A DNA stretch of 64,000 nt from Dechloromonas sp. UBA6271 (GCA_002440665.1 DJUX01000008.1:26756-90755), one strand, 5' to 3'; positions 35,665 to 44,231 are shown, counted from the stretch's first letter. The notes: a model not told the origin generated them from the letters alone. Numbers and translations are program-made.

Positions 35665-36135
35665 ATGGCATCGGCCAATATGACCCCTTCCCTCTCTGTA
35701 CCGACCGACAATATTTACAAATTCGCCTGCCTCTTCGGCTTGGCGTTGATAGTCGTATCGATCGTATCCTTTGTTTCGATCTATACCTCATCGCTCGACA
35801 GAAAGATCAGATACGCCGAAATTGTTATTCGCGTTGAAGCGCAACCGCAACGCAGCAAGGCGGATGACGATCTACTTGCGCTCAACAAAACGCTCCTTGG
35901 CGTGACCAAGGAAAATGAGCGCCTCGCATCAAGCGTGATTGGCGCCGCCCTCTGTATTGGCATTTTACTGAGCGCCTTCGGGGCACATCGGTGGCACCAC
36001 ACGGTGCAACAGCGGGATGATAAGTTGGCGCTACTTCAGGTGGAAAAGCTCGAAGCAGAAATCGCAAAACTGAAGCAAGAAACTGCAGCAGCCCACCTTC
36101 CTACCGCCACACAGAACACACCAATGAGCGCCTAG
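35665..36135 (+). CDS. Two-TM membrane protein with coiled-coil tail
   Basis: This 156-residue protein has two hydrophobic helices, about 20-42 (FACLFGLALIVVSIVSFVSI) and 90-107 (SSVIGAALCIGILLSAFG). A charged helix between them and a coiled-coil-like C-terminus (KLALLQVEKLEAEIAKLKQE) follow. I do not recognise the family. It precedes the TIR-TIR-SLOG gene by 69 bases on the same strand. Membrane proteins with two helices are common effectors next to nucleotide-signalling sensors, so it may be the pore-forming partner; nothing in its sequence proves this. Confidence 0.7.
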   Translation: MASANMTPSLSVPTDNIYKFACLFGLALIVVSIVSFVSIYTSSLDRKIRYAEIVIRVEAQPQRSKADDDLLALNKTLLGVTKENERLASSVIGAALCIGILLSAFGAHRWHHTVQQRDDKLALLQVEKLEAEIAKLKQETAAAHLPTATQNTPMSA

Positions 36136-36204
36136 CACTAGGGCCTAAATTTCCTCTTCGCCCCCCCGCCATTCCGCTCCAACGTCAAAATTTAGTCCCT
36201 ATAC

Positions 36205-38316
36205 ATGACGACCACACTCCCTCCTCTGCATATCCACTTACTAGCCCACTCCCGCTCCGAGGTCGCGAATGGACTCGTCCTGGCGCTGATGACCCGACTG
36301 GTGGAACCTCCGGCCAGCGGCGGCTTACGAATACCCGTCTTCTTTACACCGGATTGCGGCGATGATTTGCCCCCGCCTCTCACCGGGGACGGCGCAATCA
36401 ACGTCGATACGGCAAGTCATACTCTCGTTGTCGTCCTAGCGGACGCACGCATGTTGCGCACCATACCCAGCGGCACTGGGGGCGAATGGCGGGATTTCGT
36501 ACGCCAACTCCGCATGCAAATCCCGCTTGATGCCAGCCCACACCATCTATTGCCAGTAGCAATCGATCAGGAAGGTTTTCTAATTAGCGACCAAGGGCAC
36601 GTTCTACCGGCGCTCCTGAATTCATCGATGGATGAGCGCGCTGCTAAGGAGCAGCGCCTTGCCGAACTATCGTTCCACGTCGCTGCGCGTGCTCTCCAAT
36701 TGTTGGAGCATGGACGAGTCCCCGCCATCGCTCCCAACCGCATGAAAGCGCCGGTATGCCTTTTCCTCAGCCATGCCAAAGCCGACCTCGATCCGGGACG
36801 CGATGATCCGGTACGCCACACGGCTGCGGCCTGCGATGACGAGGCATTTCCTATCGAAAAGTGGTTCGATGCACGCAACATCGCCACGAGCCAAGACTTT
36901 CAAGATGCCATCCAAGCTGGCATCCGGGACTGCTCCATCATGCTGGCCTTCAAGACCGATCATTACAGTGCCCGTCCCTGGTGTCGGCGCGAGGTACTGG
37001 AAGCGAAGCGACTGGGCGCCCATATCTTGGTCGTCAATGCGTTGGAAACGCTCGAACCGCGCAGTTTTCCTTATGGCGGAAACGTGCCGGTCATCCGTTG
37101 GAATCTGAGCGGGCTGCCGGAGGTAGAAGCGCGCCGTGTCATCGACCGGGCGGTTCTAGAAGCCCTGCGCTTCAAGCACAATCGCGCCGTATTGGCAACG
37201 GAAGTGGAAGCCGGAGACATTATCCTGCCCGCGCCGCCTGAAGCGCTGATATTGGCAGACATACCCGCCACCGGTTCCGTACCCACCTATCTCTACCCAG
37301 ACCCCCCGCTGGGCCGGGAGGAACTGGAGGTCCTGCATAAATTGCGGCCGGGCGTTCTCTTTGTCACACCGCTGACCCGACTTGCCGCACGGAGTAAACC
37401 TCGTTCAATCGAAACCCTCGGCGTGAGCATTTCCGAGAGTGGCGACACTCGCCGCTATGGCTTGTCCGATACCCATTTCAACACCCTCAGCGACGAAATC
37501 CATCTGTATCTGCTCTTATCTAGCCTGAAAATCGCCTACGGCGGCGCATTGGCAGGGAACTTCGCTCAAGGCACCAACTTTACGTTGCGCCTCTTTGAAC
37601 TCGTGCGAGGCTATTCCAAGCTAGCGGAGGGTGTCGGGGCGCCTCCGCTCGGCGGCGCCATACTTAATGTCGCGCCTTGGCCACTCAGGCTAAATTACGG
37701 CGATGCCGAATGGAAGTTATTCCACGGCGATGTCGCGCGTTATCAGGAAGGCCCACGCCCGGACTTGCCTTGGCGCGACGACGAATTGTTTCCCTTGGTC
37801 GGTGAGAAGCGAACTTTGGCGGCCGATACCCCGATCAAACGTTATGCCTGGGCGCGAGGCTTGACCGCCATGCGGCAAGCCGTCACGAATTCCTGCCAAG
37901 CGCGCCTAGTCTTGGGTGGCAAGATGACCGGCTTTGCGGGTCTCGTCCCCGGGGTCGTCGAAGAAGCGTGGATGTCGATCACCCAGGAACAACCGCTCTA
38001 CCTTGCTGGCGGCTTTGGCGGTGCGGCACGTGCGATTTGCGACATGCTGCGCGGGGCCAAGCGCGAGGAATTCAACGAAACGTGGATAGAACAACGCGTT
38101 CCAGACTATGCGGAAGCAATTGGCTGCCACAACTTCGATATCACGCAACTGAATTTGCTGCCAAAAATCGGCCATGACATCGCCGCTCTCGCCGGAAAAG
38201 ACTTGGGCCAGGTCTTGAAAAATGGCCTCGACGATGCCGAGAACCGGGAACTCATGAGCGCCACCGACCCCAGGCAGATTGCCGAATTGGTGCTGAGGGG
38301 ACTCGGCCGCTTGTAG
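36205..38316 (+). CDS. TIR-TIR-SLOG domain protein
   Basis: This 703-residue protein has three parts. Residues 8-140 look like a degenerate TIR-like domain. Residues 184-300 form a clear TIR domain (VCLFLSHAKAD, SIMLAFKTDHYSARPWCRREV) with candidate NADase Glu263. Residues about 380-700 resemble a SLOG ligand-binding domain, with KIAYGGALAGNF near residue 442 and RLVLGGKMTGFAG and LYLAGGFGGAARA later. In the Thoeris defence system a SLOG domain senses the cyclic ADP-ribose-like signal made by a TIR protein. Here the sensor would be joined to TIR domains. The plausible job is abortive antiviral defence by NAD depletion; the domain calls are by eye. Confidence 0.78.
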   Translation: MTTTLPPLHIHLLAHSRSEVANGLVLALMTRLVEPPASGGLRIPVFFTPDCGDDLPPPLTGDGAINVDTASHTLVVVLADARMLRTIPSGTGGEWRDFVRQLRMQIPLDASPHHLLPVAIDQEGFLISDQGHVLPALLNSSMDERAAKEQRLAELSFHVAARALQLLEHGRVPAIAPNRMKAPVCLFLSHAKADLDPGRDDPVRHTAAACDDEAFPIEKWFDARNIATSQDFQDAIQAGIRDCSIMLAFKTDHYSARPWCRREVLEAKRLGAHILVVNALETLEPRSFPYGGNVPVIRWNLSGLPEVEARRVIDRAVLEALRFKHNRAVLATEVEAGDIILPAPPEALILADIPATGSVPTYLYPDPPLGREELEVLHKLRPGVLFVTPLTRLAARSKPRSIETLGVSISESGDTRRYGLSDTHFNTLSDEIHLYLLLSSLKIAYGGALAGNFAQGTNFTLRLFELVRGYSKLAEGVGAPPLGGAILNVAPWPLRLNYGDAEWKLFHGDVARYQEGPRPDLPWRDDELFPLVGEKRTLAADTPIKRYAWARGLTAMRQAVTNSCQARLVLGGKMTGFAGLVPGVVEEAWMSITQEQPLYLAGGFGGAARAICDMLRGAKREEFNETWIEQRVPDYAEAIGCHNFDITQLNLLPKIGHDIAALAGKDLGQVLKNGLDDAENRELMSATDPRQIAELVLRGLGRL

Positions 38317-38367
38317 CCTTCAGATCCCTGCGGTCGACAACATTCGGCGCTTGGTACCTCTGGCCTG

Positions 38368-38934
38368 TTAGGGGTACCAGCGCTCGCCAAAACGGTTGTT
38401 CACGAAGCTATCGATGGAATTGTCTGGACTTACTTCGCCCCGCCGCAAGAAAGCCTCGTGTATCCACGCCTGAACGTCGACCGGGTCATCACTCCAGTTA
38501 TATAGCTTTGCAAAACCGCATTTGATATTGCCATAGAGACGTGGTGGAACGGTGTAACGGTCGTATTTGTTCGGCGCCGGCTTTTTGTAGGAAGGCAACA
38601 GAATCCCCAGCAGGCCGGAACGCGGATTGTATGGGGTGTCCCGAATACTTGAACCGATTTCCCAATCCACATGCTTGCGCTGCCACGTTTGGGACCCAAC
38701 CAGCACGACGGTCACGGTGGAATCCCGCAAGTACTCGTCACGAATTTTCTGGCGAATGGTTTCCGTCTTCAGGCCATCAGGAATATCGCCGATCTGGACC
38801 GACTTGGAAACCATAATGTCGTACCGACCGGTAAACAGTCGTTCAAACTTGTCGCGGTAGCCCTGGTCATTCGCATGGTGATAACTCACGAATACTTTGT
38901 GCCGGGGAAGTGTTGGCGGACGCGCTCCATACAT
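38368..38934 (-). CDS. ThsB-like TIR-domain protein
   Basis: This 188-residue protein is of the small TIR-like type (PF08937/ThsB). KVFVSYHHANDQGYRDKF opens the fold, TVTVVLVGSQTWQRKHVDWEI (71-93) gives the core with catalytic-type Glu92, and the remainder is a C-terminal cap. In Thoeris systems ThsB makes the signal that activates a SLOG-bearing effector. It converges on the TIR-TIR-SLOG gene across about 50 bases, a plausible functional pair on opposite strands. GGAGG lies 9-13 bases before the ATG, and a terminator-like hairpin lies just upstream of that. Confidence 0.8.
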   Translation of the reverse strand: MYGARPPTLPRHKVFVSYHHANDQGYRDKFERLFTGRYDIMVSKSVQIGDIPDGLKTETIRQKIRDEYLRDSTVTVVLVGSQTWQRKHVDWEIGSSIRDTPYNPRSGLLGILLPSYKKPAPNKYDRYTVPPRLYGNIKCGFAKLYNWSDDPVDVQAWIHEAFLRRGEVSPDNSIDSFVNNRFGERWYP

Positions 38935-38956
38935 TCGATTCTTGCCTCCATTGGCT

Positions 38957-38979
38957 GAAAAAATGCCGTTAGCGGCATT
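38957..38979 (-). terminator. Terminator-like hairpin in the leader of the ThsB-like gene
   Basis: On the minus strand AATGCCG pairs with CGGCATT across a four-base loop and a run of T follows. It sits about 25 bases before the start of the TIR gene it precedes, so it would stop transcription into that gene unless bypassed. The rest of 38980-39227 shows no gene. Confidence 0.55.
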
Positions 38980-39227
38980 GCCCTCCGCACGGCTGCGGTC
39001 TCGGCTAGCCCTTCAGCGTATGCAAACATCGCCAAGCGAGCAACTGTTCTGGAAGACCTGATTAAGGCCCGGCATAGCTCCCGATCGCCAGGCCGCCAAG
39101 ACGAACGACAGCAACCTCATTCCTCCACGGGGAGGGGTTCATTAGTAGAATACCGCCAATGTCATTGGATTGATCCGATGCCACAGGACATCATTATCGA
39201 AACCTTCGCAGCAACCGGACACCGCCG

Positions 39228-39701
39228 ATGCCCAACCAAATCAAGAATGTCTTCATCAGCCACATTCATGAGGACGATGCAGGACTCGACAAACTCAAGT
39301 CGCTGCTTGGGCGCAATGATATGAATATCCGCGACTATTCCATTAACTCGGACAAACCGAATAATGCGCAGGCTGAAGGTTACATAAAGTCAGAGATTTT
39401 GGCCCCTCGGATACGGGCTTGCGGAACGATGGTTGTCTATATCACTCCCGACACCAAGGTTAGCGATTACGTCAACTGGGAGATCGAATATGCGCAGAAG
39501 CAAGGCAAGCGCATTGTTGGCGTATGGGCGCACGGGCAAAAAGACTGCGAAATTCCTGAAGCGCTTGACGAGTATGCCGACGCGATTGTCGGATGGCGTG
39601 GAAACAATATCATCGATGCCATCAATGGCAAGATCAATGGCTGTGAACGGCCTGACGGTAGCGCCTGTGCGCTGCGTGACATTAAACGATACGGCTGCTA
39701 G
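39228..39701 (+). CDS. Small TIR-domain protein (PF08937-like)
   Basis: This 157-residue TIR protein has NVFISHIHEDDAGLDKLKSLL at the N-terminus, the strand TMVVYITPDTKVSDYVNWEI with catalytic-type Glu85, and GKRIVGVWAHGQKD next. The C-terminal DIKRYGC is short and basic. It is followed after eight bases by the Nmad2 gene, so the two are cotranscribed. It differs from the 38368 protein in length and in its C-terminus, so it is not a recent duplicate. NADase or cyclase activity is an inference from the fold and the glutamate. Confidence 0.78.
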   Translation: MPNQIKNVFISHIHEDDAGLDKLKSLLGRNDMNIRDYSINSDKPNNAQAEGYIKSEILAPRIRACGTMVVYITPDTKVSDYVNWEIEYAQKQGKRIVGVWAHGQKDCEIPEALDEYADAIVGWRGNNIIDAINGKINGCERPDGSACALRDIKRYGC

Positions 39702-39709
39702 GACATTCT

Positions 39710-40315
39710 ATGGCTTTGTTCTCATATGTTGTTGCCCGGGACTACGGATTTGCTCCCAACCCCTTCGGCGGATTTTGCACGCTAGCCACCTGCAAGCCGG
39801 ATATCCGGCATGCAGCCCAGGTTGGTGACTGGGTCATCGGAACCGGGTGCGCTGAACGCCATCGAACGGGGTATCTGGTCTACGCCATGAAGGTTGCGGA
39901 AACATTAACCTTTGATCAATATTGGTTTGATCCGAGGTTCCAGCACAAGAAACCCGACTTGCGCGCCAGCAAGAAGCTTGCATTCGGTGACAACATCTAT
40001 CACCACGAAAATAGTGGTTGGGTACAGGCCGATTCCCACCACAGCTATCCGGGCGGAATCCCAAACGAGGAAAACATCGAGACTGATACCAAGTTCGACC
40101 GTGTATTGGTAGCCACCGAATTTGCGTACTGGGGAGGAGCCGGTCCGGCCATCCCCGCAAGGCTGCGCGACTATCAAGGTCATGACCTTTGCGCCGGCCG
40201 TGGCTTCAAAAGGCATTTCCCGATGGAAATGGAGACTGAGTTCGTAACCTGGCTTGGCTCCCTGCAAGCGCAGGGATACATAGGCCGGCCATTGGACTGG
40301 TCCAGAACTCCCTGA
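39710..40315 (+). CDS. Nmad2-like (nucleotide-modification-associated domain 2) protein
   Basis: This 201-residue protein begins FSYVVARDYGFAPNPFGGFC and TLATCKPDIRHAAQVGDWV, then IGTGCAERHRTGYLVYAMKV, TFDQYWFDPRF and FGDNIYHHE. I recognise this as the family called nucleotide modification associated domain 2, predicted from gene neighbourhoods to handle modified bases or nucleotides. It lies eight bases after a TIR gene and 370 bases before an operon of predicted nucleotide-modification enzymes on the same strand. It may read or edit the product of that operon, or serve as TIR partner; neither is shown. Confidence 0.75.
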   Translation: MALFSYVVARDYGFAPNPFGGFCTLATCKPDIRHAAQVGDWVIGTGCAERHRTGYLVYAMKVAETLTFDQYWFDPRFQHKKPDLRASKKLAFGDNIYHHENSGWVQADSHHSYPGGIPNEENIETDTKFDRVLVATEFAYWGGAGPAIPARLRDYQGHDLCAGRGFKRHFPMEMETEFVTWLGSLQAQGYIGRPLDWSRTP

Positions 40316-40625
40316 CCCCCTCCGATTTCGGAGCCAGCTGCGGACAGCAAACTAGCGCAAGAGCGCTTGGCGCTATCGTCCTGCTGTCGGACGAGTTGCC
40401 AAAAATATGTCGCCCCCACCCCGCTGCGCAACAGCCCCATAACCCAGCGCAGCAGTGCTGGATTCGCGCATCATGATCAAGAGATGCGTAATCCAGATTG
40501 TCTGCTCTATCCGATCCCGTCTGTCCAACCAACCGGCTACTTGACGCGCCAAAGTGATACAGGGCGTCTGGTTTAGTTTCAGGAATTCCCTGGGAATTCG
40601 TTGCAATTGTGCAAGTAAAAAAACA

Positions 40626-40661
40626 TTGACACGCACATTACCAGTAGTAAGATATTCTTAC
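40626..40661 (+). promoter_or_regulatory. Promoter with overlapping palindromic operator of the ACP/XRE operon
   Basis: A perfect -35 box TTGACA (40626-40631) is followed after 16 bases by TAAGAT (40648-40653). The palindrome GTAAGA-TAT-TCTTAC (40647-40661) covers the -10, and a further TTAC half-site lies at 40638. An XRE repressor is the second gene of the operon, so autoregulation is likely. The remaining bases from 40316 show no gene. Confidence 0.7.
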
Positions 40662-40687
40662 CACTCGAACTCCAGAGGAGATTTTTT

Positions 40688-40999
40688 ATGAACGCGATGC
40701 TCGTGCAAAGCACACTGGTCGAGGTACTTCAATCCATCCAGGCGGATAGTGGCTTGGAATGCCCCACGATTACCAGCAAGACCAAACCGCTGGAAGCACT
40801 CCCCCAATTCGATAGCAAGATTTGGCCGGTCGCTATAGGAATGCTCGCAGCAAAGCTCGGCATTACGATTGCCGATGACGTCAATATTTTTCGCAAGGAC
40901 AAAACCTGCATAGCCCTAACCGTCGATGAAACGGTGGCGATGGTAGTTGCCTTAGCAACGGAACAGGCTGCCCCGATGCCTCAAGCGGCAAACGCATGA
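40688..40999 (+). CDS. Acyl-carrier-like protein (putative phosphopantetheine carrier)
   Basis: This 103-residue protein aligns by eye with acyl carrier proteins: helix 1 TLVEVLQSIQADSG, then the FDSK motif with Ser43 in place of GxDSL, helix 2 IWPVAIGMLAAKLGITI, and helix 3 near LTVDETVAMVVAL. Ser43 would carry 4'-phosphopantetheine. A holo-ACP synthase homologue four genes further on in the same operon strongly supports this. AGAGGAG precedes the ATG. It overlaps the XRE gene by four bases. What it carries is unknown; it is unlikely to be the fatty-acid ACP because of sequence and context. Confidence 0.7.
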   Translation: MNAMLVQSTLVEVLQSIQADSGLECPTITSKTKPLEALPQFDSKIWPVAIGMLAAKLGITIADDVNIFRKDKTCIALTVDETVAMVVALATEQAAPMPQAANA

Positions 41000-41367
41000 T
41001 GAACGAACAGAAAGATGTGCGACGCGCCGAAGTCGCGTCCCGGCTAAGAGAGGCACGAAAGATGGCCGGCCTGTCCCAAGGGCAGGTGGCGAAACTGCTA
41101 GACATGCACCGTCCGACCATTACCGAAATCGAGGCGGGAAATCGCCGAGTTACTGCCGAAGAACTGACGCGCTTTGCTGAATTGTATGACGTGACGGTAT
41201 CCTGGCTATTGGCTGAAACGGCAGACCAGCTGACAACGGACGACCCCAGATTGCAACTTGCAGCACGAGAACTCAGCAAACTCAAACCAGACGATCTCGA
41301 CCGCCTCTTGAGACTACTGGCATCTATGCGCAACTCTGACAACGACGGAGGAGAGAATCCCGCATGA
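40996..41367 (+). CDS. XRE-family HTH regulator
   Basis: This 123-residue DNA-binding protein has the helix-turn-helix GLSQGQVAKLLDMHRPTITE near residues 23-42, followed by IEAGNRRVTAEELTRFAEL. A C-terminal helix ends in LDRLLRLLASMR. It overlaps the ACP-like gene before it and the ImmA gene after it by four bases each. An XRE/ImmA pair is a common derepression switch, in which the metalloprotease cleaves the repressor upon a signal. The palindrome over the operon's -10 box is its probable operator. Confidence 0.9.
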   Translation: MMNEQKDVRRAEVASRLREARKMAGLSQGQVAKLLDMHRPTITEIEAGNRRVTAEELTRFAELYDVTVSWLLAETADQLTTDDPRLQLAARELSKLKPDDLDRLLRLLASMRNSDNDGGENPA

Positions 41368-42254
41368 CTGCGAAATCGATGACTGCGACATCGCTTGCGA
41401 CACAAAATCTCGTCATGAAAGGCATGCAAGCTTCGATGGCCGCGCGCACGAAGGCCGGTCTCGACTTGAAAAGCCCGGTTTGCATATTCGGCATGTGCGA
41501 AGCACTTGGCGTCACCGTTCGTTTCAATGACGTCAACATGGAAGGGATGTACGACCAGAAGCCCAAACCCCGAATCCATGTTTCGGCCTTAAGGCCTTTA
41601 GCCCGACGTAATTTCACTTGCGCGCATGAATTGGGGCACCACGTATTCGGCCACGGTTCTACCATCGACGAATTGCGTGACGAGCAAGCGCAAAGCGTGG
41701 CACGGCCGGCAAATGAAGTGCTGGCTGACGCGTTTGCCTCATTCGTTCTAATGCCAACGCTGGGGTTGCGTGAAGCATTTACCCGGCGTAGCCTCGACCC
41801 GAATACAGCGTCAGCATGCGACATCTATGCGGTGTCGTGTAATTTTGGCGTCGGCCAGGCAACGCTCGTCAATCACCTCGCCTACGGGATACAAATGATA
41901 TCGCCGGCGCAGCGCGCCGCCCTTGGGCGAATCACGCCCAAGGCGATTCGGACGGAACTCCTAGGCGAAGCGGTTCCGGAACCGCTGATGATCGCCGATC
42001 AGTACTGGAATGCGCCCACACTCGACACAGAAGTCGGAGCACGTTTGCTGCTTCCGCCGGGGGTCGTGGTCGACACGGGCATTCTGATGCCCGAACGTGA
42101 TTTGGCCAAGGGCAGAGTATTTCGGACCACGAAGCCCGGCATTACGCGCGTAGTTATCCCAGGTACGTCCTGGGCAACCTATGTACGAGTCGCACGCCGC
42201 GAATACGTCGGCTTGGCACGTTTTCGCCACCTTGAGGATACCGCTGATGACTAA
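41364..42254 (+). CDS. ImmA/IrrE-family metallopeptidase
   Basis: This 296-residue zinc peptidase has the HExxH motif His88-Glu-Leu-Gly-His92 in NFTCAHELGHHVFGHG. The third ligand probably lies in ANEVLADAFASFVLMP, as usual in the family. The C-terminal 120 residues are an extra domain (PPGVVVDTGILMPERDL). ImmA cleaves an XRE repressor to switch on mobile-element or stress genes, and its partner is encoded directly before it. The 3' end overlaps the thymidylate-synthase-like gene by eight bases. Confidence 0.88.
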   Translation: MTAKSMTATSLATQNLVMKGMQASMAARTKAGLDLKSPVCIFGMCEALGVTVRFNDVNMEGMYDQKPKPRIHVSALRPLARRNFTCAHELGHHVFGHGSTIDELRDEQAQSVARPANEVLADAFASFVLMPTLGLREAFTRRSLDPNTASACDIYAVSCNFGVGQATLVNHLAYGIQMISPAQRAALGRITPKAIRTELLGEAVPEPLMIADQYWNAPTLDTEVGARLLLPPGVVVDTGILMPERDLAKGRVFRTTKPGITRVVIPGTSWATYVRVARREYVGLARFRHLEDTADD

Positions 42255-43098
42255 ACACCATGCAACCCGCCCCTTCCTTGTGGATGAACCGAGCCTATCC
42301 AGAGCCTGGGCCAAGGCTTTTCTTCATATTGTCGATCATCCGGGAAAGGAGATTACTCCGCTAGTTCTCAGTATCTGCAATTTTCGTACGGATCGGACAA
42401 CACCGGAAGATGATCCGCTTCGCCACGCGCTGGATGATCTGCTGGCGAGCCAAGGTCAGCAGAGCGTTGAGGATGTGGCTTATACAATTTTCCCCGAACG
42501 CCTCTGGCGTATGGCGGGTGGCGACCGCGACAAGCTTTTTCAATACTACCGTCTCGCCTTTCCGCGCTACCAAGCCATGAATCGGAAATTGAATAATCGG
42601 GGCTTGTACTTCGATCGCCTGACCAATTTCAGCAAATCCGCACCCTGCGACGGAAATCAGCTTGAATGGATCATTTCCCAGTACAATCGCCGCCCGGAAA
42701 CTCGCCGATCCATGTTCCAGGCAACGACCTTCGACCCGCAACGGGATCATGTGAGTACCCCGAGGTTAGGATTTCCCTGTCTACAACACGTCACTTTCGT
42801 GCCGACTGAAGACGGTCTGGTGGCCAACGCTTTTTATGCCACGCAACTGATGTTGATTAAGGCATATGGAAACTACCTCGGGCTTGCCCGCCTAGCCGCC
42901 TTTATGGCGCATGAAATGGATATGCCGTTGGCTCGACTGAATGTAACAATTGGCGTCGCGAAGCTCGATGAAATTGCAAAGACCCATGAGGCACTGCACC
43001 CATTGATTGCCGCCGCACGGACTTGCATTGCTTCCCCAACTTCAGCAGCCACAGCCATTGCATCTACTCCGCGAACGGAACTTGAGACCACAACGTGA
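42247..43098 (+). CDS. Thymidylate-synthase-fold protein, divergent
   Basis: This 283-residue protein shows a thymidylate-synthase-like core: RRSMFQATTFDPQRDH, then GFPCLQHVTF with Cys178 in the position of the catalytic cysteine, and ANAFYATQLMLIKAYGNYLG in the place of the RSND...FQ stretch. The His of the PCH motif is Leu, and the substrate-binding arginine and aspartate motif is changed to ANAFYAT. The family converts dUMP or dCMP to methyl or hydroxymethyl forms; changes here suggest an altered substrate. The ATG at 42247 overlaps ImmA. It sits directly before the 5-hmdU-kinase-like gene. Confidence 0.72.
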   Translation: MTKHHATRPFLVDEPSLSRAWAKAFLHIVDHPGKEITPLVLSICNFRTDRTTPEDDPLRHALDDLLASQGQQSVEDVAYTIFPERLWRMAGGDRDKLFQYYRLAFPRYQAMNRKLNNRGLYFDRLTNFSKSAPCDGNQLEWIISQYNRRPETRRSMFQATTFDPQRDHVSTPRLGFPCLQHVTFVPTEDGLVANAFYATQLMLIKAYGNYLGLARLAAFMAHEMDMPLARLNVTIGVAKLDEIAKTHEALHPLIAAARTCIASPTSAATAIASTPRTELETTT

Positions 43099-44231
43099 TT
43101 CGCCGCTCTGTCATCCCGACTCCCCTTTCCGATACCGCAGATTTGCCAGCCGCCCTCACCAACAACACCCCGAAAAGCTCGGCGCACTTATCGCCGTTAA
43201 AACTGACCCCAGTATTTGACAGCTACTGGCGATTTGCCGTTGAGCGGCAAAATATATTTTTCCGTCGCCTTGGCGGGGAAATTAAGCCTTGGACCAAGGA
43301 TCCTGTTCTCACGGTGCATAAGTTCACCAACGCCTACCGCGCTTCGGACAGGGTCAGTCAATATCTAATCCGCAACGTCATCTACCGAGATGATCTGCCG
43401 TCTTCGGGTTCCGAGGTCTTGTTTCGTGCCCTATTGTTCAAGCTGTTCAACAAAATCGAAACCTGGCAATTACTCGAGCAGGCCTTCGGGGCCATTACCT
43501 ACAAAGACTATCGTTTTGAACATTATGACGAAGTGCTGAGTCGAGCAATGGGTGCTGGAAAGCGCATTTATTCGGCCGCTTATATCATGCCACCAGGAAG
43601 TTCTGCTTTCGGCCATCCGGCCAAACACCAGAACCACCTACGCCTGCTCGAACGAATGATGGAGGACAATCTGGCTGGCCGCCTGGAGAACACTCGGCGC
43701 ATGCAGCAGGCGTTCGAGCTGTTGCGTGCTTACCCCACTATTGGCGACTTTCTTGCTTATCAGTTCGTCACCGACATCAATTACAGCCAAATCACCAACT
43801 TTTCGGAAATGGATTTCGTCATTCCCGGGCCGGGCGCCCGGGATGGCATCCGTAAATGTTTTGCCGATAACGCTGGCCTCAACGAAGCCGAACTTATCCG
43901 ATTGATGGCCGACAACCAAGAGCGCGAATTTGAGCGCTTGGGCATTTCTTTTCAATCCCTCTGGGGGCGACCACTGCAATTGATCGACTGCCAAAATCTC
44001 TTTTGCGAAATCGACAAATACGCCCGCGTCGCCCACCCCGACATATCAGGCATTTCCGGCCGCACCCGAATCAAGCAAAAATTCACTCCCACCGGGAATC
44101 TTGCCTGCCCCTGGTACCCACCTAAGTGGGGAATCAACGACAAAATCGCAGCCGCCTATCCGGAACAATCCAGTCCTGCCAAAGCGATAAGTGGGCAACA
44201 AATCGCCCTCGACTTGGGAAATTCGCATTGA
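43095..44231 (+). CDS. 5-hmdU DNA kinase helical-domain-like protein
   Basis: This 378-residue protein contains RQNIFFRRLGGEIKPWTKDP, KFTNAYRASDRVSQYLIR, LFKLFNKIETWQLLE, YPTIGDFLAYQF, MDFVIPGPGA and PLQLIDCQNLFCEIDKYAR. I recognise this as the family linked to 5-hydroxymethyl-deoxyuridine kinases and alpha-glutamyl/putrescinyl-thymine pyrophosphorylase systems that build hypermodified bases in phage DNA. No separate P-loop kinase domain is present in this chain. It overlaps the TS-like gene by four bases and is followed by holo-ACP synthase. The exact reaction is not deducible. Confidence 0.78.
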   Translation: MIRRSVIPTPLSDTADLPAALTNNTPKSSAHLSPLKLTPVFDSYWRFAVERQNIFFRRLGGEIKPWTKDPVLTVHKFTNAYRASDRVSQYLIRNVIYRDDLPSSGSEVLFRALLFKLFNKIETWQLLEQAFGAITYKDYRFEHYDEVLSRAMGAGKRIYSAAYIMPPGSSAFGHPAKHQNHLRLLERMMEDNLAGRLENTRRMQQAFELLRAYPTIGDFLAYQFVTDINYSQITNFSEMDFVIPGPGARDGIRKCFADNAGLNEAELIRLMADNQEREFERLGISFQSLWGRPLQLIDCQNLFCEIDKYARVAHPDISGISGRTRIKQKFTPTGNLACPWYPPKWGINDKIAAAYPEQSSPAKAISGQQIALDLGNSH

